Assembly (NCBI GenBank): GCA_023458535.1
Contig: JAEWYW010000040.1
Coordinates: 10,408 to 74,407, forward strand
Length of the DNA stretch: 64,000 nucleotides
Source of the DNA: Bacteroidota bacterium
GTDB lineage: Bacteria; Bacteroidota; Bacteroidia; Flavobacteriales; Weeksellaceae
Direction of reading: 5' to 3'
Shown: piece by piece, positions 25,570 through 35,066 of the stretch
Numbering within the stretch: the first letter of the stretch is position 1
Layout of the letters: each line of letters opens with the position of its first letter
The notes under the pieces: model-generated
Databases searched by the model: none
Told to the model about the DNA's origin: nothing
Seen by the model: only the letters and a program-made list of their open reading frames with translations
Position numbers and translations under genes: made by a program

Positions 25570-27018
25570 TTATTGATTCCACCACATTTTTACATTGATA
25601 TTATCACCACCCATTTGTTGAACTACGGCCTGATAATTTGCGGTATTTAAGACCCGTACGTTGGGAGGATACATGAATCTTTGCGGAAGATTTCCATTAT
25701 TGAGCAATCCACCGTTATTGGGCAAGATTGGGAAGCCTGTTCTCCTTTTTTCGAACCACTGCTGTTGATCTACAAAAAACAAAGCCACATATTTTTGAAG
25801 CATAATCCTCTCTAATGTCGAATTATAGGCAACATTAGGGTTATCAAAATAGGTTGCTGGAACTACGCCACCCCACTGTTCGATGATGGATTTAACGCCA
25901 TTTTGATAATAAGTCTGGGCACTTCCACCGATAATTCCCTTAAAAGCTAATTCTGATAAAATAAACTGAACTTCAGCATACGGGAGAACAAGAATTTTAA
26001 GAGGAGCTTTGGCTAAATTCTGATTCAGATTGGAAGGTTGATAATTGAATGCCGTTCCAATGGCATAGCCTGTAGGGGCACCTTTGTAACCGATGTTTTG
26101 ATTTTGAAGATTCTTAGCCTGCGAAAAGAAAGTCGCCATACGTGGATCGTTATTGGACTTCAGCGTTTCCACAAAAAACTCAGAAGCAGCCCTTCCCGTG
26201 GTAAAATCCTGCGGACGAGCGATGGGTGGCATTAACGGCGCCACACCAGAAATATCCAGTTTTGTAGTTTCTGTATTATTAGAGATGATAGGAAATGTGG
26301 TAGGATTGTTAATGATTTCCTGAATTCTTTCGTGAACGTTCACTTCACCATTTTTTTTCAAAATTCTGGTCAACAACCTTAAAGAAAGGGAATTACAGAA
26401 TTTTTTCCAGTTGAGAATACCATTGTTATCAGATTGTGCATTGTAAAATAAATCGTTACCTGTTAATTTTTTGGTTGCATCAAAAATGGAATTGGCATAT
26501 TTTAAATCATCCAAAAGACTTACATAAATATCCTTTTGTTTATCGAACTTGGGTTGCGCAAAACCTTCATCCACTCTTAAAGCTTCAGAGAAAGGTAAAT
26601 CTCCATAGGTGTCGGTTAAATTAGAATACAGCCAAGCGTTCATTACAATTGCTATTGCTTCATAGTTTTTATTGTTTTCTGCAATGGCGGCTTTTTTAAG
26701 TTCCTTAGTTTGCATGAGCCATTTGTAGGAAGAATTCCAAAACCCTGCGCCTGTATTTTCGGTGATGTAATATCTGCTGAGAGAGTTTCCCTCATTAGGA
26801 AAATCCAAAGAAACCTGCATCAGATCAAAATTGAAATCGTTAGCGCGGTTATAACCCATTGCGGCAGCATTATATTGCAATGGAAGCAAAAGCGTTGAAG
26901 CAACAGGATCACTTACCCTGCTATCATCAATATTTACCTCATCTAAACTTCTATCACATGAAATAAAAACCATGCTTAAACTAGACAAAAGACATATATT
27001 TAAAAGAAATTTTTTCAT
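25570..27018 (-). CDS. SusD/RagB-family substrate-binding outer membrane lipoprotein
   Basis: A 482-aa surface lipoprotein. A lipobox-type signal ends in LSSLSMVFISCDRS with Cys at about 21. The body is the all-helical SusD (SusD-like 2) fold, with TPR-like helices and the C-terminal PPNVRVLNTANYQAV region. It caps the SusC barrel and binds the substrate. It is translationally close to the SusC gene (12-nt gap) and to the GDPD gene (15 nt), which hints at a glycerophospholipid or phosphodiester ligand rather than a glycan. Confidence 0.93.
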   Translation of the reverse strand: MKKFLLNICLLSSLSMVFISCDRSLDEVNIDDSRVSDPVASTLLLPLQYNAAAMGYNRANDFNFDLMQVSLDFPNEGNSLSRYYITENTGAGFWNSSYKWLMQTKELKKAAIAENNKNYEAIAIVMNAWLYSNLTDTYGDLPFSEALRVDEGFAQPKFDKQKDIYVSLLDDLKYANSIFDATKKLTGNDLFYNAQSDNNGILNWKKFCNSLSLRLLTRILKKNGEVNVHERIQEIINNPTTFPIISNNTETTKLDISGVAPLMPPIARPQDFTTGRAASEFFVETLKSNNDPRMATFFSQAKNLQNQNIGYKGAPTGYAIGTAFNYQPSNLNQNLAKAPLKILVLPYAEVQFILSELAFKGIIGGSAQTYYQNGVKSIIEQWGGVVPATYFDNPNVAYNSTLERIMLQKYVALFFVDQQQWFEKRRTGFPILPNNGGLLNNGNLPQRFMYPPNVRVLNTANYQAVVQQMGGDNINVKMWWNQ

Positions 27019-27030
27019 TGTTGTATAGAT

Positions 27031-30003
27031 TTAAAATTTAACATTTAATTGGAAACCGATGTTGCGTGCAGTCGGCAACTGACCAATTTCTACACCTGTA
27101 GTAATCTGCGAATTATCGAGTGTGGCAACTTCTGGATCAAACAATGGGAACTTTGTCCACATCCAAAGGTTTCTACCAAAAAGGGACATGGTTAACTCTG
27201 AAACTCTCAGTTCACTGGTAACAGATTTTGGAAAAGAGTAAGAAATTCTTGCTTCTCTCAGTTTTAGGAATGATGTGTCAAAAGAATTGGTTTCTACATT
27301 GGCACGTCTGTAATAATCTCCGTAATAAGTATGGATTGGAACTCCTTTGGTATTAGGCGAATAAGTACCATCAGGATTTTTCACCACACCCACTCCTACT
27401 ATCAAACCATTAGGATTGTCCCGTCCCCAAAGTGTGTGCTCCAATTTACCTTGTTCAGACATTTTATGGTGCGACTGAGAATATCCGAGTCCACCCAACT
27501 GACCATCAAAAGAGAAACTCACCTGGAAATTTTTATACCTGAATTCGTTCTGAAGACCTGCTCTCCATTTCGGATAAGCATTTCCTATTTTCCTCATTTG
27601 AGTAGGTTTTGCCGTGAGTCCATCACTTCCGAAAACCACCTGTCCATCTGGTGAATATTCTAACCCGTAACCATACATATCTCCCAAAGAACCTCCTTCT
27701 ACAGCATTAAAATATACCACTCCACCTACGCTGCCCATGGTATATGGTTCACCTTTGAATTCTTCCGGAAGTGATAGGATTTTGTTTCTGTTCAAAGACC
27801 AGTTGGCATTCAAACTCCAAGAGAAATTATTATTTTTGATGGGATACGTATTCAGAACCATCTCAATTCCCTTGTTTTGCACCTCACCAGCATTTATCGT
27901 CCGTTTGCTGTAACCCGTTTCGTACAATGTAGGAATATCAATAATCTGATTTTTGTTTTTGTTATGATATACAGTAATTGAATAATTTACTCGGTTTTTG
28001 AATAAACCTAAATCCATCCCTGCTTCGATGTTTGTAAGCATTTCGGGCTTTAGATTCGGATTGGGATAAGTAGATGGCGTTTCCACTGAACCTGAAAATT
28101 CACTGTTATTAAAGTACCTTAAAAGTGAATAAGGATCGGTGTCATTTCCAACTCTAGACCATGCCGTTCTGAATTTCCAATAACCTAAAGTATTGGATTT
28201 GATACCTAATAAATCTGATAAAATAAAGGAAGCCGATGCAGAAGGATAAAAATAGGATCTATAAGCCCGCGGAAGTGTACTGCTCCAATCGTTTCTGGCA
28301 GTAACATCTAGGAAAATTTTATTTTTATAACTTAAACTTGCGAGTCCGTAGCTGGAGTTGATTTGTTTATCGTTGGGTGAAGCAATTCTAAAATCCCGGG
28401 AAATGGCATTGGTCATTAAATATATACCAGGCTTCAACAAACCATTTGCACGGTAATCGTTCATGGTGTATTCTGTGTACTGAATATTTCCTCCAATTGA
28501 TGCACTAAAATCAAAATCATTAAAGTTTTTCTTGTATGTGAAGAGAAGGTCATTGTTAAGATTCATCACCTTTATAAATTGTTCTCTGTAGAACCCGTTA
28601 GGAAAATTTGCAGAACTCCACGGTCTTTTCTGGGTACGTTCTTCATTGGTCAATTCTAAGCCACTGCGGAACTGCATTTCGAAATTCTTGGAGATTTTAT
28701 AGTTTAAATTTGCACTTGCGGTAATGAAATTTTTATCCACCCCATTCAGCATTTCATAGGCAATTAAATAAGGATTGTCTATATACGAACTGAAAGGGTG
28801 AATTTGGTCTATCTGATATTTATCTTTCTTCCAGATAGGTTCGTACCAAGCCAAATCTACATTGGGATTTTGGAAGATCATGAAATATGAAATCGACTGG
28901 TTGTTGTACCCTGTTGCAGGAAGATTGTCACTTTTGGTTTTATTGAAGTTGAATTTCATGCCTATCCTCAGCCGGTCATTCAGTTTGTGATCAAATGATA
29001 AAGCTACATTAAAACGATCAAAACCTGTATTTGGCATCATCCACGTGTTCTTCAAATAGGTTAAAGAAGAACGGAATGAAGTATTTTCTGTACTAGACTC
29101 TATGGCGAAGTTATTGGAATAGTTTTCGCCCACTTTCCAAAAATCTTTGATATTATTTTTATAGGGTCTCCACAACTGTCGCTCTAAACTTTGGCCTTCA
29201 ACATTGGGGTCGTATTGGAAATAATATTGACCGTTAAATTTTGGCCCAAACGCACTACTTGTAGAACCTGTATTTACACCATCAGGAGAAGCCCCGTAGG
29301 AGTAATAATATTCACCCGCAGTATTCTTTTGCAATGTTCCTTGTCCGTATTCATATTGATAATCTGGCCACTTTAAAACCGTATCGAAACTCGTATATGA
29401 ATTAAAAGAAACCTGAACTTTTCCATTTTTATTTTTTCCGGACTTTGTGGTGATCATAATCGCACCACCTGCACCTTTAGAACCATACAAAGCTGCTGCT
29501 GTTGACCCTTTTAAAATACTGATTGATTCGATATCATCCGGATTAATGCTATTGAACCCATTTCCGTAATCAATTGGTAAGTCTCCACCACTTCCCGCAC
29601 CATAAGCTGAAGTTCCCGATCCTGTAGCAATACCCGTCAACGGAACGCCATCCACAACGATTAACGCTCCGTTGTTTGCTGCATTCATGGAAATATCGCC
29701 GCGAAGTTTTATCGTTGAGCTTGCCAATGGTCCTGCGCCTGCAGTTTGAATCTTCAATCCCGCAACTTTCCCCTCTAAAGCTTGTGCCCAGTTGGCATTC
29801 TGAGTTTTAAGAATTTCTTCGGACTTTACGGTCTCAGTGGAATATCCTAAAGATTTGTCTTGTCTTTTGATTCCCAAAGCCGTAACAACAACTTCATCTA
29901 TCATCCTAACAGAATCATTTTTAGGTTTTTGCTGTGCGGTAAGGTTACAGCTGACCAAACCCAGCAACACCAAACTGACAATTTTTTGAGTTCTCTTTTG
30001 CAT
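27031..30003 (-). CDS. SusC/RagA-family TonB-dependent outer membrane transporter
   Basis: About 990 aa from the ATG at 30003 (MQKRTQKIVSLVLLG). An ATG at 30021 would add six residues but lies within the -7 box at 30019-30026, so 30003 is preferred. A signal peptide is followed directly by the TonB-box region (IDEVVVTALGIKRQ) and the plug (LKTQNANWAQALEGKVAGLKI). There is no N-terminal carboxypeptidase-regulatory-like domain, so this is a short SusC. The rest is a 22-strand barrel ending in a C-terminal Phe (NVKF). It pairs with the SusD-like gene downstream and imports an oligomer too large for porins. Confidence 0.93.
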   Translation of the reverse strand: MQKRTQKIVSLVLLGLVSCNLTAQQKPKNDSVRMIDEVVVTALGIKRQDKSLGYSTETVKSEEILKTQNANWAQALEGKVAGLKIQTAGAGPLASSTIKLRGDISMNAANNGALIVVDGVPLTGIATGSGTSAYGAGSGGDLPIDYGNGFNSINPDDIESISILKGSTAAALYGSKGAGGAIMITTKSGKNKNGKVQVSFNSYTSFDTVLKWPDYQYEYGQGTLQKNTAGEYYYSYGASPDGVNTGSTSSAFGPKFNGQYYFQYDPNVEGQSLERQLWRPYKNNIKDFWKVGENYSNNFAIESSTENTSFRSSLTYLKNTWMMPNTGFDRFNVALSFDHKLNDRLRIGMKFNFNKTKSDNLPATGYNNQSISYFMIFQNPNVDLAWYEPIWKKDKYQIDQIHPFSSYIDNPYLIAYEMLNGVDKNFITASANLNYKISKNFEMQFRSGLELTNEERTQKRPWSSANFPNGFYREQFIKVMNLNNDLLFTYKKNFNDFDFSASIGGNIQYTEYTMNDYRANGLLKPGIYLMTNAISRDFRIASPNDKQINSSYGLASLSYKNKIFLDVTARNDWSSTLPRAYRSYFYPSASASFILSDLLGIKSNTLGYWKFRTAWSRVGNDTDPYSLLRYFNNSEFSGSVETPSTYPNPNLKPEMLTNIEAGMDLGLFKNRVNYSITVYHNKNKNQIIDIPTLYETGYSKRTINAGEVQNKGIEMVLNTYPIKNNNFSWSLNANWSLNRNKILSLPEEFKGEPYTMGSVGGVVYFNAVEGGSLGDMYGYGLEYSPDGQVVFGSDGLTAKPTQMRKIGNAYPKWRAGLQNEFRYKNFQVSFSFDGQLGGLGYSQSHHKMSEQGKLEHTLWGRDNPNGLIVGVGVVKNPDGTYSPNTKGVPIHTYYGDYYRRANVETNSFDTSFLKLREARISYSFPKSVTSELRVSELTMSLFGRNLWMWTKFPLFDPEVATLDNSQITTGVEIGQLPTARNIGFQLNVKF

Positions 30004-30018
30004 AATCAATTTTTCGTG

Positions 30019-30026
30019 CAAAAGTA
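30019..30026 (-). promoter_or_regulatory. Predicted susC promoter, -7 box TACTTTTG
   Basis: The minus strand reads TACTTTTGC, an exact TAnnTTTG match 16 nt before the ATG at 30003. The integrase-bearing element lies directly upstream, so its left end is probably just beyond this box, and it may have brought in the -33 region. Confidence 0.55.
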
Positions 30027-30346
30027 AAAGTGTTTTATGGCTATCGTTTTAATATAATTTTAACAATTATTAAACATTTTATTAAAAAAAGATTAGTAAA
30101 AAGCAAAATTAAGCAAAACGGTTAAAACCTTTGCTATACAAGGCTTTATAAAAAGAGTAGTCTTAGTTCGGAAGTCGGTGTCTGATAGTTTTGGGGCTTA
30201 AATTGACTAGGTTAGGTTACTAATTCGTTACCGATTGACAAAGGTAACAGTGTGGTTTAACTGATTATATTTCAGTGTTTTGCACCCTTTTCTACATTCC
30301 CTTGTAACTCAATGTAATTTAATTTTAAACGTTAAACATTTGAGTT
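30027..30346. other. Left junction of the integrative element (no gene)
   Basis: A 320-nt AT-rich gap between the susC promoter and the integrase. It contains GTTACC...GGTAAC inverted half-sites (near 30224-30255), an AGCAAAA direct repeat (near 30102-30118) and a CCTTTG/CAAGG palindrome (near 30128). These could be integrase arm sites. No tRNA or ORF was seen. The exact attL cannot be set because the right end lies outside the window. Confidence 0.4.
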
Positions 30347-31597
30347 ATGGAACAGACAAAAAAATCGACGTTCAAACTGCTTTTCTACCTAAAAAAGAAC
30401 GAATTGAAAAAGAACGGTAATGCTCCGATTATGGCACGTATTACCATTGACGGAACCCCTAAAACTTTCGGAACAAAGTTAGAAATTGACCCCAATAATT
30501 GGGATTTAAAACACGGAAGAGTTCAGGGCAAGAGTGCGCAGGCATTAAGTATCAATAAAAAACTGGATAATATACGTGGGCGTATCGACAAGATTTATGA
30601 AGATATGTTGAAGCACGAGGGCTTTGCAACCGCCCAAAAAGTAAAGCTATCGTTTTTGGGTGTTGGCGTAATGGATGATGCAATACTTAAAGTCTTCAAC
30701 GACCAAAATGAGGATTTTAAAAAATTGGTCGAAAAGGAAGAACGCTCACAAAGCACCTACAACAAGTATATCACAGTTTACAATCATCTTACCACGTTTA
30801 TAAAGGAACGCTATCATCGTGACGATATGGCTTTTCGGGAATTGACTTCCGATTTTATCCGGGAGTTTGATTTTTACCTCCGGTATGATTTGCAGTCCTC
30901 CCACAATACAGTTTGGGTGTACACGATGCCTGTATTAGCCCTTGTGGAACTGGCTATTAAAAAAGGCTTGATACGTGATAATCCTTTTCAGGATTACGAA
31001 ATCAATATGGAAGAAACCGACCGGGGCTATATCCTTAAAGAAGATGTTGAAAAGCTGATGATGTGCGTACCATCGCACCAACGGTATGAACTTGTAAAAG
31101 ACCTGTTTATTTTCAGTTGCTTTACAGGACTTGCTTATGCGGATATTAAGAAACTGACAAGGAACAACATTCAATCATTCTTTGACGGTCATCAGTGGAT
31201 TATCAGCAGGAGAAAGAAATCAGATATTGCTTCAAATGTTCGGTTAATGGAAATCCCTAAACGTATCATTGAGAAATATCAGGGTACGACAAGGAATGAA
31301 TTTATCTTTCCGGTTCCGACCAATGCAACCTGCAATACTCACATAGGCAAACTGGTTGAAAAGGCAGAAATCATTACGGAGCAAAAAGTAACTTTTCACA
31401 CGGCAAGGCATACTTTCGGAACAATGTTTTTGACCGAGGGCGTACCGCTTGAAAGTCTTAGCAAAATGATGGGGCATAAAAATATTTCCACCACACAGAT
31501 TTACGCTAAAATCACAAGCCAAAAAATCAGTAAGGATATGGATTTAGTTACCCCTAAATTCAAGGCAATGGAAGAAGCGTTTATGATGGCAATCTAA
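30347..31597 (+). CDS. Tyrosine recombinase (integrase) of the element
   Basis: 416 aa. An N-terminal arm-binding domain (FYLKKNELKKNGNAPIMARI, about 10-29) and a SAM-like core-binding domain (about 120-220) precede the catalytic domain. Catalytic residues seen: His and Arg in FHTARHTFG (about 349-357), His in MMGHKNI, and Tyr nucleophile in TTQIYAKI (about 386). The usual first Arg of 'TGLR' is replaced by Ala (FTGLAYADI, about 257), as reported for CTnDOT-type integrases. It drives insertion and excision. A terminator follows at 31621-31649. Confidence 0.95.
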   Translation: MEQTKKSTFKLLFYLKKNELKKNGNAPIMARITIDGTPKTFGTKLEIDPNNWDLKHGRVQGKSAQALSINKKLDNIRGRIDKIYEDMLKHEGFATAQKVKLSFLGVGVMDDAILKVFNDQNEDFKKLVEKEERSQSTYNKYITVYNHLTTFIKERYHRDDMAFRELTSDFIREFDFYLRYDLQSSHNTVWVYTMPVLALVELAIKKGLIRDNPFQDYEINMEETDRGYILKEDVEKLMMCVPSHQRYELVKDLFIFSCFTGLAYADIKKLTRNNIQSFFDGHQWIISRRKKSDIASNVRLMEIPKRIIEKYQGTTRNEFIFPVPTNATCNTHIGKLVEKAEIITEQKVTFHTARHTFGTMFLTEGVPLESLSKMMGHKNISTTQIYAKITSQKISKDMDLVTPKFKAMEEAFMMAI

Positions 31598-31620
31598 TCA
31601 GCTTTTATCTAATCTCAATG

Positions 31621-31649
31621 AGCAGAACTTAACGGTTCTGCTTTTTTTA
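31621..31649 (+). terminator. Rho-independent terminator after the integrase
   Basis: AGCAGAAC (31621-31628) pairs with GTTCTGCT (31635-31642) around a 6-nt loop, then T's. It ends the integrase transcript. Confidence 0.85.
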
Positions 31650-32174
31650 TGCCTATCTTTTTGTGTAGGTAAAGCACATTTATTTTCCTCTACGCAATCC
31701 AACGCTGTAAAAGAGCTTATTACCTACTTCAGAAATAGAAAATTGAAAAACGAAACCCTTATCTAACGCTCCCTGCTATTCCATTTTTCAAATCCCTATT
31801 ACAGGCTATCATAGCCTGGTCATTAATGCCATAAAAATTTAGAACAGAAAATTTCCACAATCAACCGGTAAAAAGGCAGCTAAGTTATAGCGGGCAGCCA
31901 CCTCACACGCCCAACCAAAAGACTACGGCATAATGGCAAGGCAAAATGCTGGCTTCGCCGAATTGCTGTGTGTTGCCTTGCCACCCTCCGGGACTTATTC
32001 CGTTTCCTTTCGGTTTTACGCTGTTGCCCGCTTGGATTATCTGCTTTCTTTTTTCCGGTTTTTCTTTTGGAAAAATTTATGCGAAGCGAAGCGGAGCAAA
32101 CCACAACGGGAAGCGGGAAACGAGAAAAGCGAGTGAGTAAATAACATTTTTTCAAACATCAAAATTTTAGCATT
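31650..32174. other. Gene-less gap between integrase and DUF932 gene
   Basis: About 525 nt. Short overlapping ORFs on both strands (31880-32155) look like random openings: their translations are rich in low-complexity Arg/Lys or Leu/Phe. A GC-rich tract near 31950-32130 has repeated GCGAAGCG/GGAAGC elements. No promoter box or hairpin with a T-run was seen. Confidence 0.4.
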
Positions 32175-33248
32175 ATGGCACACAACATCAATTTCAACGA
32201 GCAAACAGGACGTCATTCATTCTTTAGCGTTCAACAAAAAGCGTGGCACGGTTTGGGGCAAATCGTAGAGCAATACCCAACAAGCGAGGAAGCAATAGTA
32301 CACGCAGGTTTAGATTACGAGGTTATCAAATCCCCACTGTTTACACAGGGCAGAACAATGAGCATAGGCGAAAACGGAGAACTGATTGAAGCCAATGACA
32401 TCTTAGTACCTAACAGTTTCACCACCCTCCGCACCGACACCAATACACCGTTGGGTGTAGTAGGCAAAGACTACCATATTGTACAAAACCGTGAGGCGTT
32501 CAATTTCTTTGATGCTATTGTAGGCGGAGGCGAGGGAATATTGTACGAAACCGCAGGAGCATTGGGTAACGGGGAGCGTATTTTTATCACTGCCAAGCTG
32601 CCCGACTATATCCGTGTAGGTAACGGCGACGATGTTACAGAAAAGTACATCTTCTTAACCACAAGCCACGACGGTAGTGGAAGTATTACCGCAGCGTTTA
32701 CACCTATCCGTATCGTATGTCAAAACACCCTGAACGCATCATTGCGGAGTATGACCAATGTAGTGCGTATCAAACACACGTCAGGAGCAAAACAACGCCT
32801 CGAAAATGCTCACAAGGTTATGGGGCTTGCCAACACACTAAGCACGCAGTTAGAGAACATCTTTAACGATTGGGCTAAAGTAAGGGTAACAGACCGAGAA
32901 GTAAGAAAGCTAATCCAGTTGGCACTTTGCCCGAACAAAGAAACGCTTAACCTGCTCAAAAAAGGTGCGGAAGATGAAGTTTCCACCGTGTTTAAAAACA
33001 CCGTAGATGATGCCTTTGAATACGCTATGATAAGCGACACCCAACAAATGGCAACTACCAAAGGCACATTATTCGGGGCTTACAATGCTGTTACAGGTTA
33101 CTTTCAGAATGTACGCAATTACAGGGATGGCGAAGCCAAACTACAATCTATTGTAATGGGCGGTACAGCACAGCTAAAGACACAAAAAGCCTTTGAACTG
33201 TGTACAGACTTTGCCTATTCAGGAGCAGAGATTTTCAACTTCAATTAA
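32175..33248 (+). CDS. DUF932 / phage-plasmid-like protein (TIGR03299 type)
   Basis: A 357-aa protein of the DUF932 family. The N-terminus MAHNINFNEQTGRHSFFSV and the QQKAWHGLGQIVEQYPTSEEA stretch match the family, as does the long middle with ITAKLPDYIRVGNGD and TTSHDGSGSITAAFTPIRIVCQNTLNASL. Members are found on plasmids, phages and ICEs; a role in replication or host takeover has been suggested but not shown. It leads a plus-strand run of five accessory genes (to 34996). Confidence 0.85.
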   Translation: MAHNINFNEQTGRHSFFSVQQKAWHGLGQIVEQYPTSEEAIVHAGLDYEVIKSPLFTQGRTMSIGENGELIEANDILVPNSFTTLRTDTNTPLGVVGKDYHIVQNREAFNFFDAIVGGGEGILYETAGALGNGERIFITAKLPDYIRVGNGDDVTEKYIFLTTSHDGSGSITAAFTPIRIVCQNTLNASLRSMTNVVRIKHTSGAKQRLENAHKVMGLANTLSTQLENIFNDWAKVRVTDREVRKLIQLALCPNKETLNLLKKGAEDEVSTVFKNTVDDAFEYAMISDTQQMATTKGTLFGAYNAVTGYFQNVRNYRDGEAKLQSIVMGGTAQLKTQKAFELCTDFAYSGAEIFNFN

Positions 33249-33299
33249 TCATCAAAGGCGACTGCCTGCAAAGGTGGTCGCCTACTAAAAACAAAAGAT

Positions 33300-33707
33300 A
33301 TGAAAGCATTAGATAAAATGGACAACCTCGATAAAGCGGGCTTGTTGTGCAAATTGTTTCCCGCAGAACTGGAGAACCTGCAAAACGCTATAAAAACGCA
33401 ATGCGACTACTTCCTGCAAAATGAAACCGCCTTTCGTGAGGGTTGGTATCAAAAGGGATTTTTTACCGCTGAATTTTGGTACAGGCTTGTGCAGAATGCA
33501 CAAAAAGGCATAGACAAGAATGAACCACTTTGGAAACGCCCGAACTGGTTTACAGACCATTTTTTTGACGGACACAATTCAATTTTCGCTATCCACTGCC
33601 TGATTGAATATACAGAGGATGCACAATGCGACCCGCAATTAAAACAGGCGATACACCTGCTTTTCGGGAACGACAAATTTTTACAGATAACCTTAAACGA
33701 TAAATAA
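33300..33707 (+). CDS. Conserved ICE accessory protein of unknown function
   Basis: A 135-aa protein rich in aromatic and charged residues (KGFFTAEFWYRLVQNAQK, WFTDHFFDGHNSIFAIH). No domain I can name, no signal peptide and no membrane helix. It starts 51 nt after the DUF932 gene, past a hairpin (AGGCGAC with GTCGCCT, 33256-33283), and ends 2 nt before the next start. It is part of the same plus-strand accessory operon. Confidence 0.75.
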   Translation: MKALDKMDNLDKAGLLCKLFPAELENLQNAIKTQCDYFLQNETAFREGWYQKGFFTAEFWYRLVQNAQKGIDKNEPLWKRPNWFTDHFFDGHNSIFAIHCLIEYTEDAQCDPQLKQAIHLLFGNDKFLQITLNDK

Positions 33708-33709
33708 TT

Positions 33710-34204
33710 ATGGCTAATTGGTGCAACAACTGGGTTGTTTTTGAGGGAACAGCCGAAGCAATAGAGCAGATAACACAGCTATTCAAATCAATGGCTGAAC
33801 AGGAACAGAAAGACAACTGCGGGCATTTACCCCATTTCGTACAGGACACGCACGGAGATTATTTCTACAATATCAGTCAGGACAATGAAAGTGCGGGTGT
33901 ATTCCAGTATGAAACAAAATGGTCGCCAAATACGGATGCCGTTAAGCAGATAGCCGAACATTTCAAAGTGAATTTCACACAGGACTATGAGGAATTAGGA
34001 TGCTTAGTATATGGTCAGGCAATATTTGAAGAAGGAATACTAACGGATACCTGTTTAGATAGCCAGGACTTTGACAGCTATGAATTAGACGAGGAAACGG
34101 ACACCTACCATTTTGAGGGAACAGAGTACGACAGCGAATGGGAAATACTCGACACTTTGTTAGAGCGTAAAAGCGAAAATCAATTAAACACCATTAAAAT
34201 TTAG
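33710..34204 (+). CDS. Api92-like / DUF1281 ferredoxin-like-fold protein
   Basis: A 164-aa protein starting MANWCNNWVVFEGTAEAIEQ, the diagnostic 'MANWC.N...GT/...' opening of the Api92-like DUF1281 family, with KWSPNTDAV and a C-terminal acidic stretch. These proteins occur on conjugative elements and phages, and their role is unknown. It lies 2 nt after the upstream gene and 4 nt before the next, so it is translated as part of the same accessory operon. Confidence 0.8.
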   Translation: MANWCNNWVVFEGTAEAIEQITQLFKSMAEQEQKDNCGHLPHFVQDTHGDYFYNISQDNESAGVFQYETKWSPNTDAVKQIAEHFKVNFTQDYEELGCLVYGQAIFEEGILTDTCLDSQDFDSYELDEETDTYHFEGTEYDSEWEILDTLLERKSENQLNTIKI

Positions 34205-34208
34205 AACG

Positions 34209-34640
34209 ATGAAACTATCAGATAAAGCGACAGCACATATTTTGGTTAAAGCCAACAGCGAATGGGATAATTGCGAGTTTGCAATTATCCACCTATCCGA
34301 AGAATGGAAAACAGAACAGGCAAAACGGCTTGCATTAGTTAAGCCGTTAGAGGGCAATCACTATTTCTGCTCAATGAATTACTATGATACAGCAGTAGAT
34401 TTTTATAGGACAGGCGAAAACGACAACCCGAATATTGAAGAATTGCTAAACGGTAATGAATGGATATTTGTGGAGCTTGACGAGCAAGAGCAGGAAACGT
34501 TTACCGTACCTGAAAACCGACTGGACTGTTACAGGCTTGTATTAAGGGCAAACGGTACAGGCTACTATACAGCATACGGGAAGCATACGAGCGAAGAATT
34601 TTGGACGGAAGAATTTTTATTAACCCAATTAATTGCTTAA
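34209..34640 (+). CDS. Unknown ICE accessory protein
   Basis: A 143-aa protein (starts MKLSDKATAHILVKANSEWD). It is acidic and aromatic-rich, with the stretches YFCSMNYYDTAVDFYRTGE and NGTGYYTAYGKHTSEEFW, and no domain I recognise. It is preceded by the Api92-like gene with 4 nt between and followed by another small gene whose leader starts inside its 3' end. Function unknown; co-expression with its neighbours is inferred from spacing. Confidence 0.7.
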   Translation: MKLSDKATAHILVKANSEWDNCEFAIIHLSEEWKTEQAKRLALVKPLEGNHYFCSMNYYDTAVDFYRTGENDNPNIEELLNGNEWIFVELDEQEQETFTVPENRLDCYRLVLRANGTGYYTAYGKHTSEEFWTEEFLLTQLIA

Positions 34641-34663
34641 TCAGAAAAATCAAATTTCAAATT

Positions 34664-34996
34664 ATGACACGTTCAAATCTTCACATCAAATTGAGTAACG
34701 GTAAATCCCTTGTATGCGTTGCCGACAGCAGCAGCGCACCCGAACAGGGCTATATCGTTGAAAGGCTTTTTTTGCCCTTGTTATCCCTTGATAACAGCGA
34801 GCAAGAACTCTTAATGCTTAAAGAGTATTGCACGATGGATGAAAGGCGGATAAACGCATATTACCGCTATTTAATAGACCTTACCACTAAAGAAGTTAAG
34901 TTTTTTGAAGAGCATTACAGTTATACCAATGACACTTTCAGGAAAGGAAAGGATATAACGGAAAGATACTACGAGTATTTAAAAACGATTAACTAA
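34664..34996 (+). CDS. Small unknown ICE accessory protein
   Basis: 110 aa from the ATG at 34664 (MTRSNLHIKLSNGKSLVCVADSS). An upstream in-frame ATG at 34601 lies inside the previous gene and would add a non-conserved stretch. A beta-strand-like N-terminus is followed by a helical C-terminus (EQELLMLKEYCTMDERRINA). No domain I recognise. It is the last gene of the accessory run and is followed by hairpins at 35002-35066. Confidence 0.7.
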   Translation: MTRSNLHIKLSNGKSLVCVADSSSAPEQGYIVERLFLPLLSLDNSEQELLMLKEYCTMDERRINAYYRYLIDLTTKEVKFFEEHYSYTNDTFRKGKDITERYYEYLKTIN

Positions 34997-35001
34997 TACA
35001 A

Positions 35002-35066
35002 GCCGCCTGACCCGAAAAGTCGGGCGGCAAAAAGACAGATCCTCCCGATGGTCGGGCAGTCTTTTT
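35002..35066 (+). terminator. Double hairpin ending the accessory operon
   Basis: First hairpin: GCCGCC...GGCGGC with an inner CCCGA/TCGGG (about 35002-35027). Second: AAAAAGAC (35029-35036) pairs with GTCTTTTT (35059-35066), enclosing CCCGA-tgg-TCGGG. The second ends in a T-run and likely terminates the plus-strand transcript. Confidence 0.7.

Noticed and set aside
31880..32155. Short ORFs on both strands before the DUF932 gene
   Set aside because: Compositions are typical of random openings in a GC-skewed, repeat-rich gap, and the frames overlap each other.
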